Below are positions 28,561-40,477 of a stretch of DNA of 64,000 nucleotides, one piece after another. The notes beneath the pieces were generated by a model. That model was not told where the DNA came from and searched no databases. It saw only the letters and a program-made list of their open reading frames with translations. This DNA comes from Flaccisagitta enflata (taxonomy: Eukaryota; Chaetognatha; Sagittoidea; Aphragmophora): the NCBI GenBank assembly GCA_965153355.1, contig OZ231126.1:52762001-52826000 (forward strand), read 5' to 3'. A program made the translations under genes and the position numbers. How positions within the stretch are numbered: the first letter of the stretch is position 1; each line of letters starts with the position of its first letter.

Positions 28561-29985
28561 GTCTTTTGGGCAGCGGCCCCAAAGGGGACGAAGTCCTGTA
28601 GAACACAGGGGGAATCTGTCTGTCCGTACGTACATCTGTATGTCCCCCCCATTGTCAGGGCTTTGTCTCCTTTGGGGCCTATTTGGACCCAAATTCAGCC
28701 AAATAGCCCAAATCCAAGCAATATGGCCCAAATCTATGCAAAATGGCCCAAATCTAGGCATGATGGCCCAGATCCAAGCAAAATGACCCATTTCTAGCCA
28801 AAGATAGCAGCCCAATGGCAGTAAGTGGTCAGCGGTACCCATGCCCTGCTTGAGTAGTGTAAGAAGTTGAGGGGGAGCAGAGCAGCGGCTCCGAAGGGGA
28901 CGAAATCCTGTAGAACACAGGGGGAATCTGTCCGTCCGTCCATCCATTCTCCCCCCCTACCCCATCCTCAGGGCTTTGTCTCCTTTTGGGCAGCGGCCCC
29001 AAAGGGGTCGATGACCTATGCTTTCACACATATGGGGGATTTTCTCCTCCTTCTCCTCCTTCTCCTACGCCCCCCCCTCAAATCCCAGTCTCGAGGCCCA
29101 AATACCAGTCTCGAGGCCCAAATCCCAGCCTCAAGGCCCAAATCCTAGCCTCAAGACCTAAATCCTAGCCTGGAGGCCCAGATTTCAGCCGTGAAGCCCA
29201 AATCTCAGCCTCACGGTCAAAATCTCAGCCAAGAGGCCCAGATCCCGGCCTTTAGGCCCAAATTTCAGCCTCCAGGCTGGGATTTAGGCCTTGAGGCTAG
29301 GATTTGGGCCTTGAGGCTGGGATTTGGGCCTCAAGACTGGGATTTGGGCCTTGAGACTGGAATTTGGGCCTCGGGACTGGGATTTGGGGGAGGGACGGAG
29401 GAGGAGGAGGAGGAGGAGGAGAAGGAGGAGAAAATCCCCATGTGTGGCGGAAAGTTGAGGGCTCCTGTAGAACACAGGGGGAATCTGTTTCCGTCCATCC
29501 ATTCGCCCCCCCCTACCCCACGTCCATATAACGACCATCTAATATAACGCTTTTGCGACTATTGGGCCTATTCTGATCCAAATTCTGCCAAATGGCCCAA
29601 ATCCAGGCAATATGGCCCAAATCTAAGCAAACTGGCCCAATTCAAAGCATGATGGCCCAAATCCAAGCAAATTGGCCCAAATCTGGTCAGAATCTAGTTC
29701 TAAGGGGTCAAAATGATGAATCTCAGGCCAGATTTGGGGTTTTCAGGCCAGATTTGGGCCAATTTGCTTGGATTCGCGCCATGATGCTTTGATTTGGGCT
29801 ATTTGGCAGAATTTGGGTCAGAATAGGCCCCAAAGGAGATGAAGCCCTGAGGATGGGGCCGGGGGGGGGGACGGACGGACGGATGGACGGATGGACGGAT
29901 GGACGGATCACCCTCAACTTAAATCACACACTGCTCAAGCAGGGCACGGGTACCGCTGACCACTTACTGCCTTTGGGCTGCTAAA
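28561..29985. mobile_element. Nested cluster of composite elements (types D and A)
   Basis: Type D has a ~20-bp AAATCCAAGCAATATGGCCC minisatellite and outer terminus TAGCAGCCCAATGGCAGTAA, then GTGGTCAGCGGTACC (28806, and inverted near 29982). A type-A element (28981-29560, with the CAAATCCCAGCCTCGAGGCC array changing to its complement and finishing GCTTTTGCGACTATT) interrupts type-D sequence. GTCTCCTTT before it and GGGCCTATT after it are contiguous (TCTCCTTTGGGGCCTATTT) in the uninterrupted type-D stretch near 28669. Insertion order is therefore D first, then A. Confidence 0.65.
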
Positions 29986-30166
29986 TCCACGTGTGATGAT
30001 TAAGAAAACAACTCCACAAGGGGGCTAAAATGATTGAGAAACATCACCATTATATTAAGGGAATTAATCAAAAGATAGCTTTTTAACAATAACAATGCAT
30101 CGCGTGTGTAGGAATGGGTTTGTATGGGTAGCCTATCTGTTATCGACGAAATACAACAGCAACAAT

Positions 30167-30570
<404 letters not shown>

Positions 30571-30972
30571 ACAAAAAATCGCAACATTCATTGAAGCCAA
30601 AGTGACATCTCTTTGACAAATAGCTTTCCTAAGAATCCTCATCTGATTATTTCTCCCCTCCGTCAAACGATGAGTCCATTTCTCAAATTGATCTTCAGAA
30701 GCAATTGAAAATATCTCAGTACGACGCAATCGCTCGTAAAATCAACCTTGGCATTTCTCGAATGACATGTCGCCGAATGAAGCCGACAAAAAATGAAGGC
30801 CACAACAAATTCTCAGTAACTTGCAGAGATCCGGATCGGAAGCCGGATCTGGAGCTGGAGGCGGTGGACGCGGCAATTATGCTGGGACGCGGGCGCGGAG
30901 GTGATAAGAGTTATGAGTCTTGGAGGAGACGCGGACGCGGAGCCGTTTGCAATTGGGCAAACCAATTTTTTT
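30571..30972 (+). other. Non-repetitive segment with a Gly/Arg-rich open frame
   Basis: From about 30825 to 30950 the sequence turns GC-rich and, after a possible acceptor (AACTTGCAG at 30818-30826), one frame reads LGRGRGG...SWRRRGRGA and another GSGAGGGGRGNYAGT. RGG-type composition like this occurs in RNA-binding proteins. The frame has no established start, donor or partner exon, so I list it as a possible exon or an exon relic only. Confidence 0.2.
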
Positions 30973-31075
30973 AGTCGCGTGCATGCGACTCTACACCTTG
31001 CTCTGTCGGTCTGTCGGTCAGTCCATCCGTCCGTCCGTCGGTCGGTCACATTTTTGAATTTTAAGCGTTTTAACA
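30973..31075 (+). mobile_element. Short dispersed element, 5' part
   Basis: AGTCGCGTGCATGCGACTCTA palindrome, ACACCTTGCTCTG, and a GTCC/GGTC core ending GGTCACATTTTTGAATTT. It fuses directly to the TTTTTAACAT array. Confidence 0.65.
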
Positions 31076-31256
31076 TTTTTTAACATTTCTTAATATCTTT
31101 TTTAACTTTTTGACATTTTTAACATCTTTCAACATTTTTTAACATTGTATCTATTTTAACATTTTTTAACATTTTTTAACATTTTTTAACATTTTTGTAA
31201 CATTCTTTAACATTTCTTAACATTTCTTAACATTTTTAACATTTTTTAACATTTTT
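31076..31256. repeat. (TTTTTAACAT)n array
   Basis: About seventeen copies of a ~10-13-bp TTTTTTAACAT unit. It may have grown from the element that precedes it, whose 3' part contains TTTTAACATTTTTTAAC. Confidence 0.9.
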
Positions 31257-32962
31257 AAAAATGACCATCGCCCAAATTGTCATTTTTGAGAATGACCATC
31301 ACCAAATGGTCATTTTTGAGAATGACCATTACCAAAATGTTCATTTCTGAAAATGACAATTGCACAAATGGTCATTTTTGAAAATGACAATTGCACAAAT
31401 GGTCATTTTTGAAAATGAACATCGCCAAAAACGGTCATTTTTGAAAATAACCATCGCCAAAATGGTCATTTTTGAAAATGATCATCGCCAAAATGGTCAT
31501 TTTTGAAAATGACCATCGCCAAAATGGTCATTTTTGAAAATGACCATCTCCAAAATGGTCATTTTAGGAAAATGACCATTGCCAAAATCTTCATTTTTTA
31601 AAATGACCATCTGTTTGCGATGGTCATTGTCAGAAATGACCATTTTTGCGATGGTCATTTTCAAAAATGACCATTTTTGTGATGGTCATTTTCAAAATTG
31701 ACCATTTTGGCGATGGTCATTTTTGAAAATGACCATCGCAAAAATGGTCATTTTTGAAAATGACCATACCAAAATGGTCATTTTTGAAAATGACCATTGC
31801 CAAAATGGTCATTTTTGGAAATGACTATCACCCAAATGATCATTTTTGAAAATGACCATCGCCAAAAACATCATTTTTGAAAATGAACATCGCCCAAATA
31901 CTCATTTTTGAAAATGACCACAACCAAAAAGGTCACTTTTGAAAATGACCATCGCCAAAATGGTCATTTTTGAAAATCACCATCGCCAAAATAGTTATTT
32001 TTGAATATACCTATTGCCAAAATGGTCATTTTTGAAAATGGTCATTTTTGAAAATGACCATCGCCCTAATGGTCATTTTTGAAAATGACGATCGCCCAAA
32101 TGGTCATTTTTTAAAATGACGATCGCCCAAATGGTCATTTTTGAAAATGACCATAGCCCAAATGGTTTTTTTGAAAATGACCATCGCCAAAATGGTCATT
32201 TTTGAAAATGACCATCGCCAAAATGGTCATTTTTGAAAATGACCATGGCCAAAATGGTCATTTTCGATAATGATCGCCATAATGGTCATTTTTGAAAATG
32301 ACCATTGCTACAATGGTCATTTTGAAAATGATCAATGCCCAAATGGTCATTTCTTTAAAATGACCATCGCCCAAATGGTCATTTTTGAAAATGATCATTG
32401 CCAAAAATGTCATCTTTGAAAATGACCATTGCCAAAATGGTCGTTTTAAAAAATGACCATAGCAAAAATGGTCAATTTGAAAATGATCATTGCCAAAATG
32501 GTCATTATTGAAAATGACAATCGCCTTAATGGTCATTTTTGAAAATTACCATCTCCAAAATGGTCATTTTTGAAAATGACCATTTTGGCGATGGTCATTT
32601 TTAGAACGATCGCCAATAGGGTCATTTTTGAAAATGACCATCGCAAAAATGGTCATTTTTGAAAATGACCATCACCAAATTGGTCGTTTTTGAAAATGAC
32701 CATCGCCAAAATGGTATTTTTTGAAAATGACCATGGCCCAAAAGGTCTTTTTTGAAAATGACCATTGCTCAAATGGTCATTTTTGAAAATGACCATCACC
32801 CAAATGGTTATTTTGAAAATGACCATCGCCAAAATGGTCATTTTTGATATTGATCGCCAAAATGGTCATTTTGAAAATGACCATTGTCAAAATGGTCATT
32901 TTTGACAATGACCATCGCCCAATTGGTCATTTTTTAAAATGACCATCGCCCAAATGGTCATT
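31257..32962. repeat. 31-bp self-complementary minisatellite, ~55 copies
   Basis: 1.7 kb of a 31-bp unit, ATGGTCATTTTTGAAAATG plus ACCATCGCCAAA. Within each unit ATGGTCATTTT pairs with AAAATGACCAT, so every repeat is a hairpin of about 11 bp, and several local orientation switches occur (about 31605-31730 and 32575-32600). No coding potential. Confidence 0.95.
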
Positions 32963-32965
32963 TAT

Positions 32966-33418
32966 GGGCAGCCGCCCCGAAGGGGCCAATGACCTACGCT
33001 TTCAGACATGGGGAAATTTCTCTTCCTCCTTCTTCTCCTTCAGCGTAGCCCCCCTCCCCCCAGCCTCCAGGCCCATTTCTCAGCTTGGAGGCCATTATCT
33101 CATCCTCGAGGCCCAAGTCCCAGCCTTGAGGCCCAAATCCCACCCTCAAGGCCCAAATCTCAACCTCAAGGCCCAGATTCCAGTCTCTAGGGATTTGGGC
33201 CTCAAGACTGGGATTTGGGCCTCAAGGCTGGATATGGGCCTCAGGCTGAAAATGGCCCTGGAAGGAGCCTGAGGAGGAGAAGGAGGAGGAGAAATTTCCC
33301 CATGTGTGGCATGAGTCATCGGCATTCAGGCTGCTGCCCTGCTCCCCTCAACTTCAGCCACAACCTACTTAAGCACGGCACGGGTACCACTGACCATATA
33401 ACGCTTTTGCGACTACTG
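32966..33418. mobile_element. Composite minisatellite element, type A (complete, reversed)
   Basis: Starts GGGCAGCCGCCCCGAAGGGG directly after the 31-bp array, then ATGACCTACGCTTTCAGACA and GGGGAAATTTC. The array is CTCAAGGCCCAAATCCCAGC-type, changing to the complementary GGGATTTGGGCCTCAAG form. The right end is GAAATTTCCCC, CTGCTGCCCTGC, GGTACCACTGACC and AACGCTTTTGCGACT at 33416. Confidence 0.8.
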
Positions 33419-34055
33419 GCGCTCAACTCCCTTTTTGGCGCTCAACTCCCTTTTTGGCGCTCAACTCCCTTTTTTTCGCTCAACTACCTTTTTGGCGCTC
33501 AACTCCCTTTTTAGTCGCGTGCTACGCGACTGTACACCCCGCTTTGTCGGTCGGTCCGTCGGTCCGTCGGTCCGTCGGTCCGTCGGTCCGTCCGTCGGTC
33601 CGTCACACTTTACTTTTTTGGGGTTTTTGGGAGTTTTGGCTTTACTGCTCCTGCCCAAATGATCTGGTGACCTAAATTACGGCCCCTGCCCACCCACACG
33701 CAACTGGGGTAGTGGTGTATCTGGCCTTGTTTTCACTCAACTCCCTTTTTGACGCTCAACTCCCTTTTTGCCCCTCAACTCCCTTTTTGGCGCTCAACTC
33801 CCTTTTTTGCGCTCAACTCCCTTTTTTTCGCTCAACTCCCTTTTTGGCGCTCAACTCCCTTTTTGGCGCTCAACTCCCTTTTTGGCGCTCAACTCCCTTT
33901 TTGGCGTTCAACTCCCTTTTTGGCGCTCAACTTCCTTTTTTTTGCTCAACTCCCTTTTTGGCGCTCAACTCCCTTTCTGTCGCTCCACTCCCTTTTTGGC
34001 GCTCAACTCCCTTTTTGGCGCTCAACTCCCTTTTTGGCGCTCAACTCCCTTTTTG
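33419..34055. repeat. 19-bp minisatellite (GGCGCTCAACTCCCTTTTT)
   Basis: About 21 copies of a 19-bp unit, interrupted by a short dispersed element at 33513-33733. Short extensions of the array also occur at 34877-34892 and 35492-35565. Frames repeat every 57 bases (three units) and are artefacts. Confidence 0.95.
33513..33733 (+). mobile_element. Short dispersed element, subfamily 2, inserted in the 19-bp array
   Basis: AGTCGCGTGCTACGCGACTG, ACACCCCGCTTTGTCGG, a regular GGTCCGTC core, TCACACTTTACTTTTTTGGG, GCTCCTGCCCAAATGATC, CCCCTGCCCACCC and the GTGTATCTGGCCTTGTTTT end. Array units lie on both sides, so this insertion gives both boundaries of the family. Confidence 0.8.
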
Positions 34056-34876
34056 GGCAGCGGCCCCAAAGGGCCGATGTCCTGTAGGACACAGGGGTGA
34101 ATTTCCTTACGTCCGTCCGTACGTCCGTCCGTACGTCCCCCCTCCAAAGCTTCTCAAGCCTCTCAGGCCTCAAATCCAGCCTCTCAGGCCTCAAATCCGG
34201 CCTCTCAAGCCTCAAATCTGGCCTCTCAGGCCTCAAATCTAGCCTTTCAGGCCTCAAATCCAGCCTCTCAGGCCTCAAATCAGGCCTCTCAGGCCTCAAA
34301 TCTGGCCTCTCAGGCCTCAAATCTAGCCTTTCAGGCCTCAAACCCAGCCTCTCAGGCCTCAAATCTGGCCTCTCAGGCCTCAAATCTGGCCTCCCAGGCC
34401 TCAAATCTAGCCTCTCAGGCCTCAAATCCAGCCTCTCAGGCCTCAAATCCAGCCTCTCAGGCCTCAAATCTGGCCTCTCAGGCCTCAAATCTGGCCTCTC
34501 AGGCCTCAAATCCAGCCTTTCAGGCCTCAAATCCAGCCTCTCAGGCCTCAAATCCCACCTCTCAAGCCTCAAATCCAGCCTCTTGGGCCTCAAATCCAGC
34601 CTCTTGGGCCTCAAATCCAGCCTCTTAGGCCTCAAATTCCCATTGAATAACATGGCAAATTGAAAAAAAATTAAAAAAAAATGCAAAATTCCCAATGAAT
34701 ATCACGGAAAATTACCCCAAATATGCCCTCTCAGGACGTATGGAAATTCACCCCTGTGTCCTACAGGACATCGGCCCTTTGGGGCCGCTGCCCTGCTCTC
34801 ACTCCACTTCTTCAGTTAATCACTTCAAGCAGGGCATCAGGTACCGCTGACCATGTGCAATCCTTGGATGACTTGT
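34048..34876. mobile_element. Composite minisatellite element, type C (complete)
   Basis: Begins CCTTTTTGGGCAGCGGCCCC within the 19-bp array, then GATGTCCTGTAGGACACAGG, TTTCCTTACGTCC and a GTACGTCC run. The core is about 24 copies of a 21-bp unit (CAGGCCTCAAATCCAGCCTCT). A non-repetitive CCATTGAATAACATGG spacer follows, then the inverted end with GGGGCCGCTGCCCTGC, GGTACCGCTGACCATG and TCCTTGGATGACTTGTT. The array resumes at once (GGCGCTCAACTCCC). Confidence 0.85.
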
Positions 34877-34885
34877 TGGCGCTCA

Positions 34886-35491
34886 ACTCCCTTTTTGGGC
34901 AGCGGCCCCAAAGGGCCGATGTCCTGTAGGACACAGGGGTGAACGTACGTTACGTCCGTCCACACGTATGCGTTTGCATACGTCCCCCCCTCCGAAGCTT
35001 CTCAAGCCTCTCAGGCCTCAAATCCAGCCTCTCAGGCCTCTAATCTGGCCTCTCAGGCCTCAAATCTGGCCTCTCAGGCCTTAAATCAAGCCTCTCAGGC
35101 CTCAAATCCAGCCTCTCAGGCCTCAAATCCAGCCTCTAAGGCCTCAAATACAGCCTCTCAGGCCTCAAATCCAGCCTCTTGGGCCTCAAATCCAGCCTCT
35201 TGGGCCTCAAATCCAGCCTCTTGGGCCCTAAATCCAGCCTCTCACACTTCAAATGCTCATTGAATAACATAGCAAATTGACAGAAAATTGAAAAAAAAAA
35301 AATTTCCAATGAATATCACAGAAAATTACCCCAAATATGCCATCTCAGGACGTATGGAACTTCACCCCTGTGTCCTACAGGACATCGGCCCTTTGGGGCC
35401 GCTGCCCTGCTCTCACTCCACTTCTTCAGCTAATCACTCCAAGCAGGGCATCGGGTACCGCTGACCATGTGCGATCCTTGGATGACTTGTT
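34886..35491. mobile_element. Composite minisatellite element, type C (second copy)
   Basis: Near-duplicate of 34048-34876 with fewer minisatellite units (about 12). Two 19-bp array units lie on its left and several on its right. The two copies are probably a tandem duplication of an element plus adjacent array. Confidence 0.85.
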
Positions 35492-35561
35492 GGCATTCAA
35501 CTCTCTTTTTGGCGGTCGACTCCCTTTTTGGCGGTCAACTCCCTTTTTGGCGCTCAACTCC

Positions 35562-38500
35562 CTTTTTGGGCAGCGGCCCCGAAGGGGCCGATGACCTATG
35601 CTTTCACACATAGGGAAAATTTCTCCTCCTCCTCCTCCTTCTTCTTCTTCTCCTCCTTCTTCTCCGTCCACCCCCTCGAGCAGCCTTAAAGCCCAATATC
35701 TAGCCTCAAGGCTCAATTATCAGCCTTGAGGCTCATATTCCAGCTTTAAAGCTCAAATTCCAACTTCAGGGCTCAAATTCCAGCCTTGAGGCTCAAATTC
35801 CAGCCTCAAGGCTCAAATTCCAACCTCAAGACTCAAAATTGAGCCTTGAAGACCAGAAACCAGCCTTTCCAGCCTCTCCAGATTTTCCACTTCTTCCTCT
35901 TCTACTCCTTCTCTGTCCACCCCCTTGACCCTCAAATATAGCGTTCAAGCCAAAAATCTGACCTTGAGGCTCAGATTCCAGCCTCGAGGCTCAAATTCCA
36001 ACTGTGAGGCTCATTTTCCAGCTCCAAGCCTCAAATTCCAGCCTCAAAGCTTAAAATCCAGCCTCAACGCTCAGAATCGAGCATCAAAGCCCAGAATCCA
36101 GCCTTGAGGCTAAATATCCAGCCACATGGCCCAATTCCAGCCTCCAAGCTCAAATCCTCAGGGCTCAATTATCAGCCTTGAGGCTCATATTCCAGCTTTA
36201 AAGCTAAAATTCCAACTTCAGGGCTCAAATTCCAGCCTTGAGGCTCAAATTCCAGCCTCAAGGCTCAAATTCCAACCTCAAGACTCAAAATTGAGCCTTG
36301 AAGACCAGAATCCAGCCTTTCCAGCCTCTCCAGCTTTTCCACTTCTTCCTCTTCTCCTCCTTCTCTGTCTACCCCCTTGACCCTTAAATCTAGCATTCAA
36401 GCCAAAAATCCAGCCTCAAGGCTCAAATTTCAGCCTTTAAGCTCAAATTCCAACCGTGAGGCTCATATTCCAGCTTAAAGCCTGAAATTCCAGCCTCAAA
36501 GCTTGAAATCCAGCCTCAAGGCTCAGAATCGAGCCTCAAAGCCCAGAATCCAGCCTTGAGAATAAATATCCAGCCACATGGCCCCAATTCCAGCCTCCAA
36601 GCTCAAATTATAGCCTTTAAGGCCCAAATCTTAACCTCAAGGCACAAATCGCAGCCTTGAGACCCAAATCCTAGCCTTTAAGCTGAAATCCCATATTCAA
36701 GCCTTAAAGCACAAATCCTGGTCCAAGGTTCATTTCTCAGCTTCCAGGCCCAAATCCCAATCAAATAGCTATATTCCCGCCTTTGGGCCCAAATCCCAAC
36801 CTCAAGGCTCAAATTCCAGTCCAATGGTTCAAATCTAAGTTTTAAGCATAGGTCATCGGGTCCTTCGGGGCCTGCTGACCGAGCCAAATTTCTCCTTCTC
36901 AATCTCCTCCTTGATCCCCCCTTTAAGTCCCAAATCTTAACCTCAAGGCCAAAAACGCAGCCTTGAGGCACATATCCCAGTGCAAGGCCGATGACCTATG
37001 CTTTCACTCATAGGCTCAAATCCCTGTCCAAAAGTTCAAATCCAAGTTTTAAACATTGGTCATTGGGCCAATTGCGGCTGACCATGCAAAATCAATGCTT
37101 CAGGCCTAATGTTGAGCCTTGACATCTGTATCCCAGCCAAAAGGCTCAATTATCAGCCTTGAGGCTCATATTCCAGCTTTAAAGCTCAAATTCCAACTTC
37201 AGGGCTCAAATTCCAGCCTTGAGGCTCAAATTCCAGCCTCAAGGCTCAAATTCCAACCTCAAGACTCAAAATTGAGCCTTGAAGACCAGAAACCAGCCTT
37301 TCCAGCCTCTCCAGATTTTCCACTTCTTCTTCCTCTTCTCCTCCTTCTCTGTCACCCCCTTGACCCTCAAATATAGCGTTCAAGCCAAAAATCTAGCCTT
37401 GAGGCTCAGATTCCAGCCTCGAGGCTCAAATTCCAACCGTGAGGCTCATTTTCCAGCTCCAAGCCTCAAATTCCAGCCTCAAAGCTTAAAATCCAGCCTC
37501 AAGGCTCAGAATCGAGCATCAAAGCCCAGAATCCAGCCTTGAGGCTAAATATCCAGCCACATGGCCCCAATTCCAGCCTCCAAGCTCAAACTCGGGCTCA
37601 ACTATCAGCCTTGAGGCTCATATTCCAGCTTTAAAGCTAAAATTCCAACTTCAGGGCTCAAATTCCAGCCTTGAGGCTCAAATTCCAGCCTCAAGGCTCA
37701 AATTCCAACCTCAAGACTCAAAATTGAGCCTTGAAGACCAGAATCCAGCCTTTCCAGCCTCTCCAGATTTTCCACTTCTTCCTCTTCTACTCCTTCTCTG
37801 TCCACCCCCTTGACCCTCAAATATAGCGTTCAAGCCAAAAATCCGGCTTTGAGGCTCAGATTCCAGCCTTGAGGCTCAAATTCCAACCGTGAGGCTCATT
37901 TGCCAGCTTCAAGCCTCAAATTCCAGCCTCAAAGCTTAAAATCCAGCCTCAAGGCTCAGAATCGAGCATCAAAGCTCAGAATCCAGCCTTGAGGCTATAT
38001 ATCCAGCCACATGGCCCCAATTCCAGCCTCCAAGCTCAAATTACAGCCTTAAAGGCCCAAATCTTAACCTCAAGGCCCTAGTGGCAGCCTTGAGACCCAA
38101 ATCCTAGCCTTTAAGCTGAAATCCCATATTCCAGCCTTAAAGCACAAATCCTGGTCCAAGGTTCATTTCTCAGCTTCCAGGCCCAAATCCCAATCAAATA
38201 GCTATATTCCCGCCTTTGGGCCCAAATCCCAACCTCAAGGCTCAAATTCCAGTCCAATGGTTCAAATCTAAGTTTTAAGCATAGGTCATCGGGTCCTTCG
38301 GGGCCTGCTGACCGAGCCAAATTTCTCCTTCTCAATCTCCTCCTTGATCCCCCCCTTTAAGTCCCAAATCTTAACCTCAAGGCCAAAAACGCAGCCTTGA
38401 GGCACATATCCCAGTGCAAGGCCCGTCTCCCAACCTCAAGGCTAAAATCCCTGTCCAAAAGTTCAAATCCAAGTTTTAAACATTGGTCATTGGGCCAATT

Positions 38501-40115
38501 GCGGCTGACCATGCAAAATCAATGCTTCAGGCCTAATGTTGAGCCTTGACATCTGTATCCCAGCCAAAAAATTCCAATCCGAAGATCCAGGCTTAAATCC
38601 AAATCTCAAAACCCTAGCCAATCTTCATAGAATCAATCCCTACCATGAGGCTTAAGAATTCTACCTTCCATACTTAAATCCCAGCCTCAAAGCGTAAATC
38701 CCATTCTCAAAGCTCAAATCCTCTCCTCAAAGCAAATTGCACCTTTGAGATTCCAGCCTTAAGGCTCAAATTCCAACCTCAAGACTTAAAATTGAGCCTT
38801 GAAGCCCAGAATCCAACCTTTACAGCCTCTCCAGATTTTCCACTTCTTCTTCCTCTTCTCCTCCTTCTCTGTCACCCCCTTGACCCTCAAATCTAGCATT
38901 TTAGCCAAAAATCTAGCCTTGAGGCTCAAATTCCAGCCTCGAGGCTCAAATTCCAACCGTGAGGCTCATTTTCCAGCTTCAAGCCTCAAATTCCAGCCTC
39001 AAGGCTCAGAATCGAGCATCAAAGCCCAGAATCCAGCCTTGAGGCTAAATATCCGGCCACATGGCCCCAATTCCAGCCTCCAAGCTCAAATTACAGCCTT
39101 AAAGGCCCAAATCTTAACCTCAAGGCCCAAGTGGCAGCCTTGAGACCCAAATCCTAGCCTTTAAGCTGAAATCCCATATTCCAATCTTGAAGCACAAATC
39201 CTGGTCCAAGGTTCATTTCTTAGCTTCCAGGCCCAATTCCCAATCAAATAGCTATATTCCCGCCTTTGGGCCCAAATCCCAACCTCAAGGCTCAAATCCC
39301 AGTCCAAATCTAAATTTTGAGCATAGGTCTTCGGGTCGTTCGGGGCCTGCTGACCAAGCCAAATTTCTCCCTCTTAATCTCCTCCTTGATCTTCCCCCCC
39401 CCTTAAGTCCCAAATCTTAACCTCAAGGCCCAAAACGCAGCCTTGAGGCACATATCCCAGTGCAAGGCCCATCTCCCAACCTCAAGGCTCAAATCCCACT
39501 CCATAGGTTCAAATCCAAGTTTTAAACATAGGTCATTGGGCCATTTGCGGCTGACCATGTAAAATCAATGCTTCAGGCCTAATATTGAGCCTTGCCCAAA
39601 GATTCCTAACCCAAGATCCAGGCTTAAATCCAAATTTCAAAACCCTAGCCTTCCATACCTAAATCCCAGCCTCGAAGCTTAAATCCCATTCTCAAAGTTG
39701 TCCTCAAAGCATCCTCAAAGCAAATTGCACCTATGACACTCAAATACCAGCCTCAAGGCCCTGGCCTCAGGATGTGAATCCCAGCCTCAAGGCTCAGATT
39801 ATGCCTTTCAGGCCCAAGTACCAAGGCTCAAATCCCAGTCCAAAGGTTCAAATCTAAGCTACTACTCAATCCCACCCTTAAGTCATAAATTCTACCCTCA
39901 AAGCTCAATTCTCATACTTGCCGTTCAATGCCTTACATGGTGGCTTAAATCATAACCTTATGAGTCATATTCCCACCTCAAAGCTCAGAACCCTGCTACA
40001 TGACTAAAATCCCCTTATCAGAAATTAGGTCCTAGCCTTGAGGCTCAAAACCCAGCCTCAAGCCTCATCTCTAGTCTCAAAACTCTGATCCTAGTCTCAA
40101 AACTCAAGTAGAGTC
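35562..40115. repeat. Large type-A minisatellite block with higher-order repeats
   Basis: Opens with a type-A end (GGGCAGCGGCCCCGAAGGGG, GATGACCTATGCTTTC, AAAATTTCTCC), then 4.4 kb of a 19-21-bp unit (CAAATTCCAGCCTCAAGGCT). Longer segments recur. TTGAGCCTTGAAGACCAGAA with a TTTCCACTTCTTCC tail occurs near 35845, 36295, 37275 and 37730, and diverged near 38790. GCATAGGTCATCGGGTCC with a TTGATCC tail occurs near 36845 and 38280, and diverged near 39320. The block therefore has higher-order repeats of about 1.0-1.45 kb. No closing inverted terminus is recognisable. All frames here are low-complexity artefacts. Confidence 0.85.
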
Positions 40116-40477
40116 AAAACTTTTTTTTTGCAATTTTATTGTATGTTTGCCATTTTATGAAATTAACCATCCATGTACAAAAGATTTATCATTGGACTCA
40201 TAACAATCACTTTCAATTTCTTTTAAAACACATTCAAACATTACAATCCCTCTGCTCCAGACTCATTCAAATCAAAAGATTTCTATGCTGCTGTTTCACT
40301 AATTATCTACCTTTTTGTTTTCCAAACTTCCAAATGGTGCCAATGTGCAACCTAAACAGCGTTGATTTGCGAGCTCCTGTAACTCTTCTGTTGAGTGCAT
40401 GTTCAAAGTCTTGAATCTGCTGTCACTTTGTTGCTGGTATTTGTCTTCCTGAATAATTACAAATCATTGAAGTTTTT
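40116..40477. other. Non-coding stretch
   Basis: AT-rich unique sequence. The 91-codon plus frame (40139-40414) has no recognisable domain. ACTAATTATCTACCTTTTTGT and CAAACTTCC near 40297 recur near 40763, flanking the short dispersed element at 40478, so a small local duplication is present. Confidence 0.35.

Noticed and set aside
31257-32962. CRISPR-like array of 31-bp repeats
   Set aside because: Units are contiguous without unique spacers, self-complementary, and the genome is animal; it is a minisatellite.
33712-34242. 176-codon ORF with NSLFGAQLPFWRSTPFLA repeats
   Set aside because: 19-bp minisatellite read through three units per cycle in all three frames.
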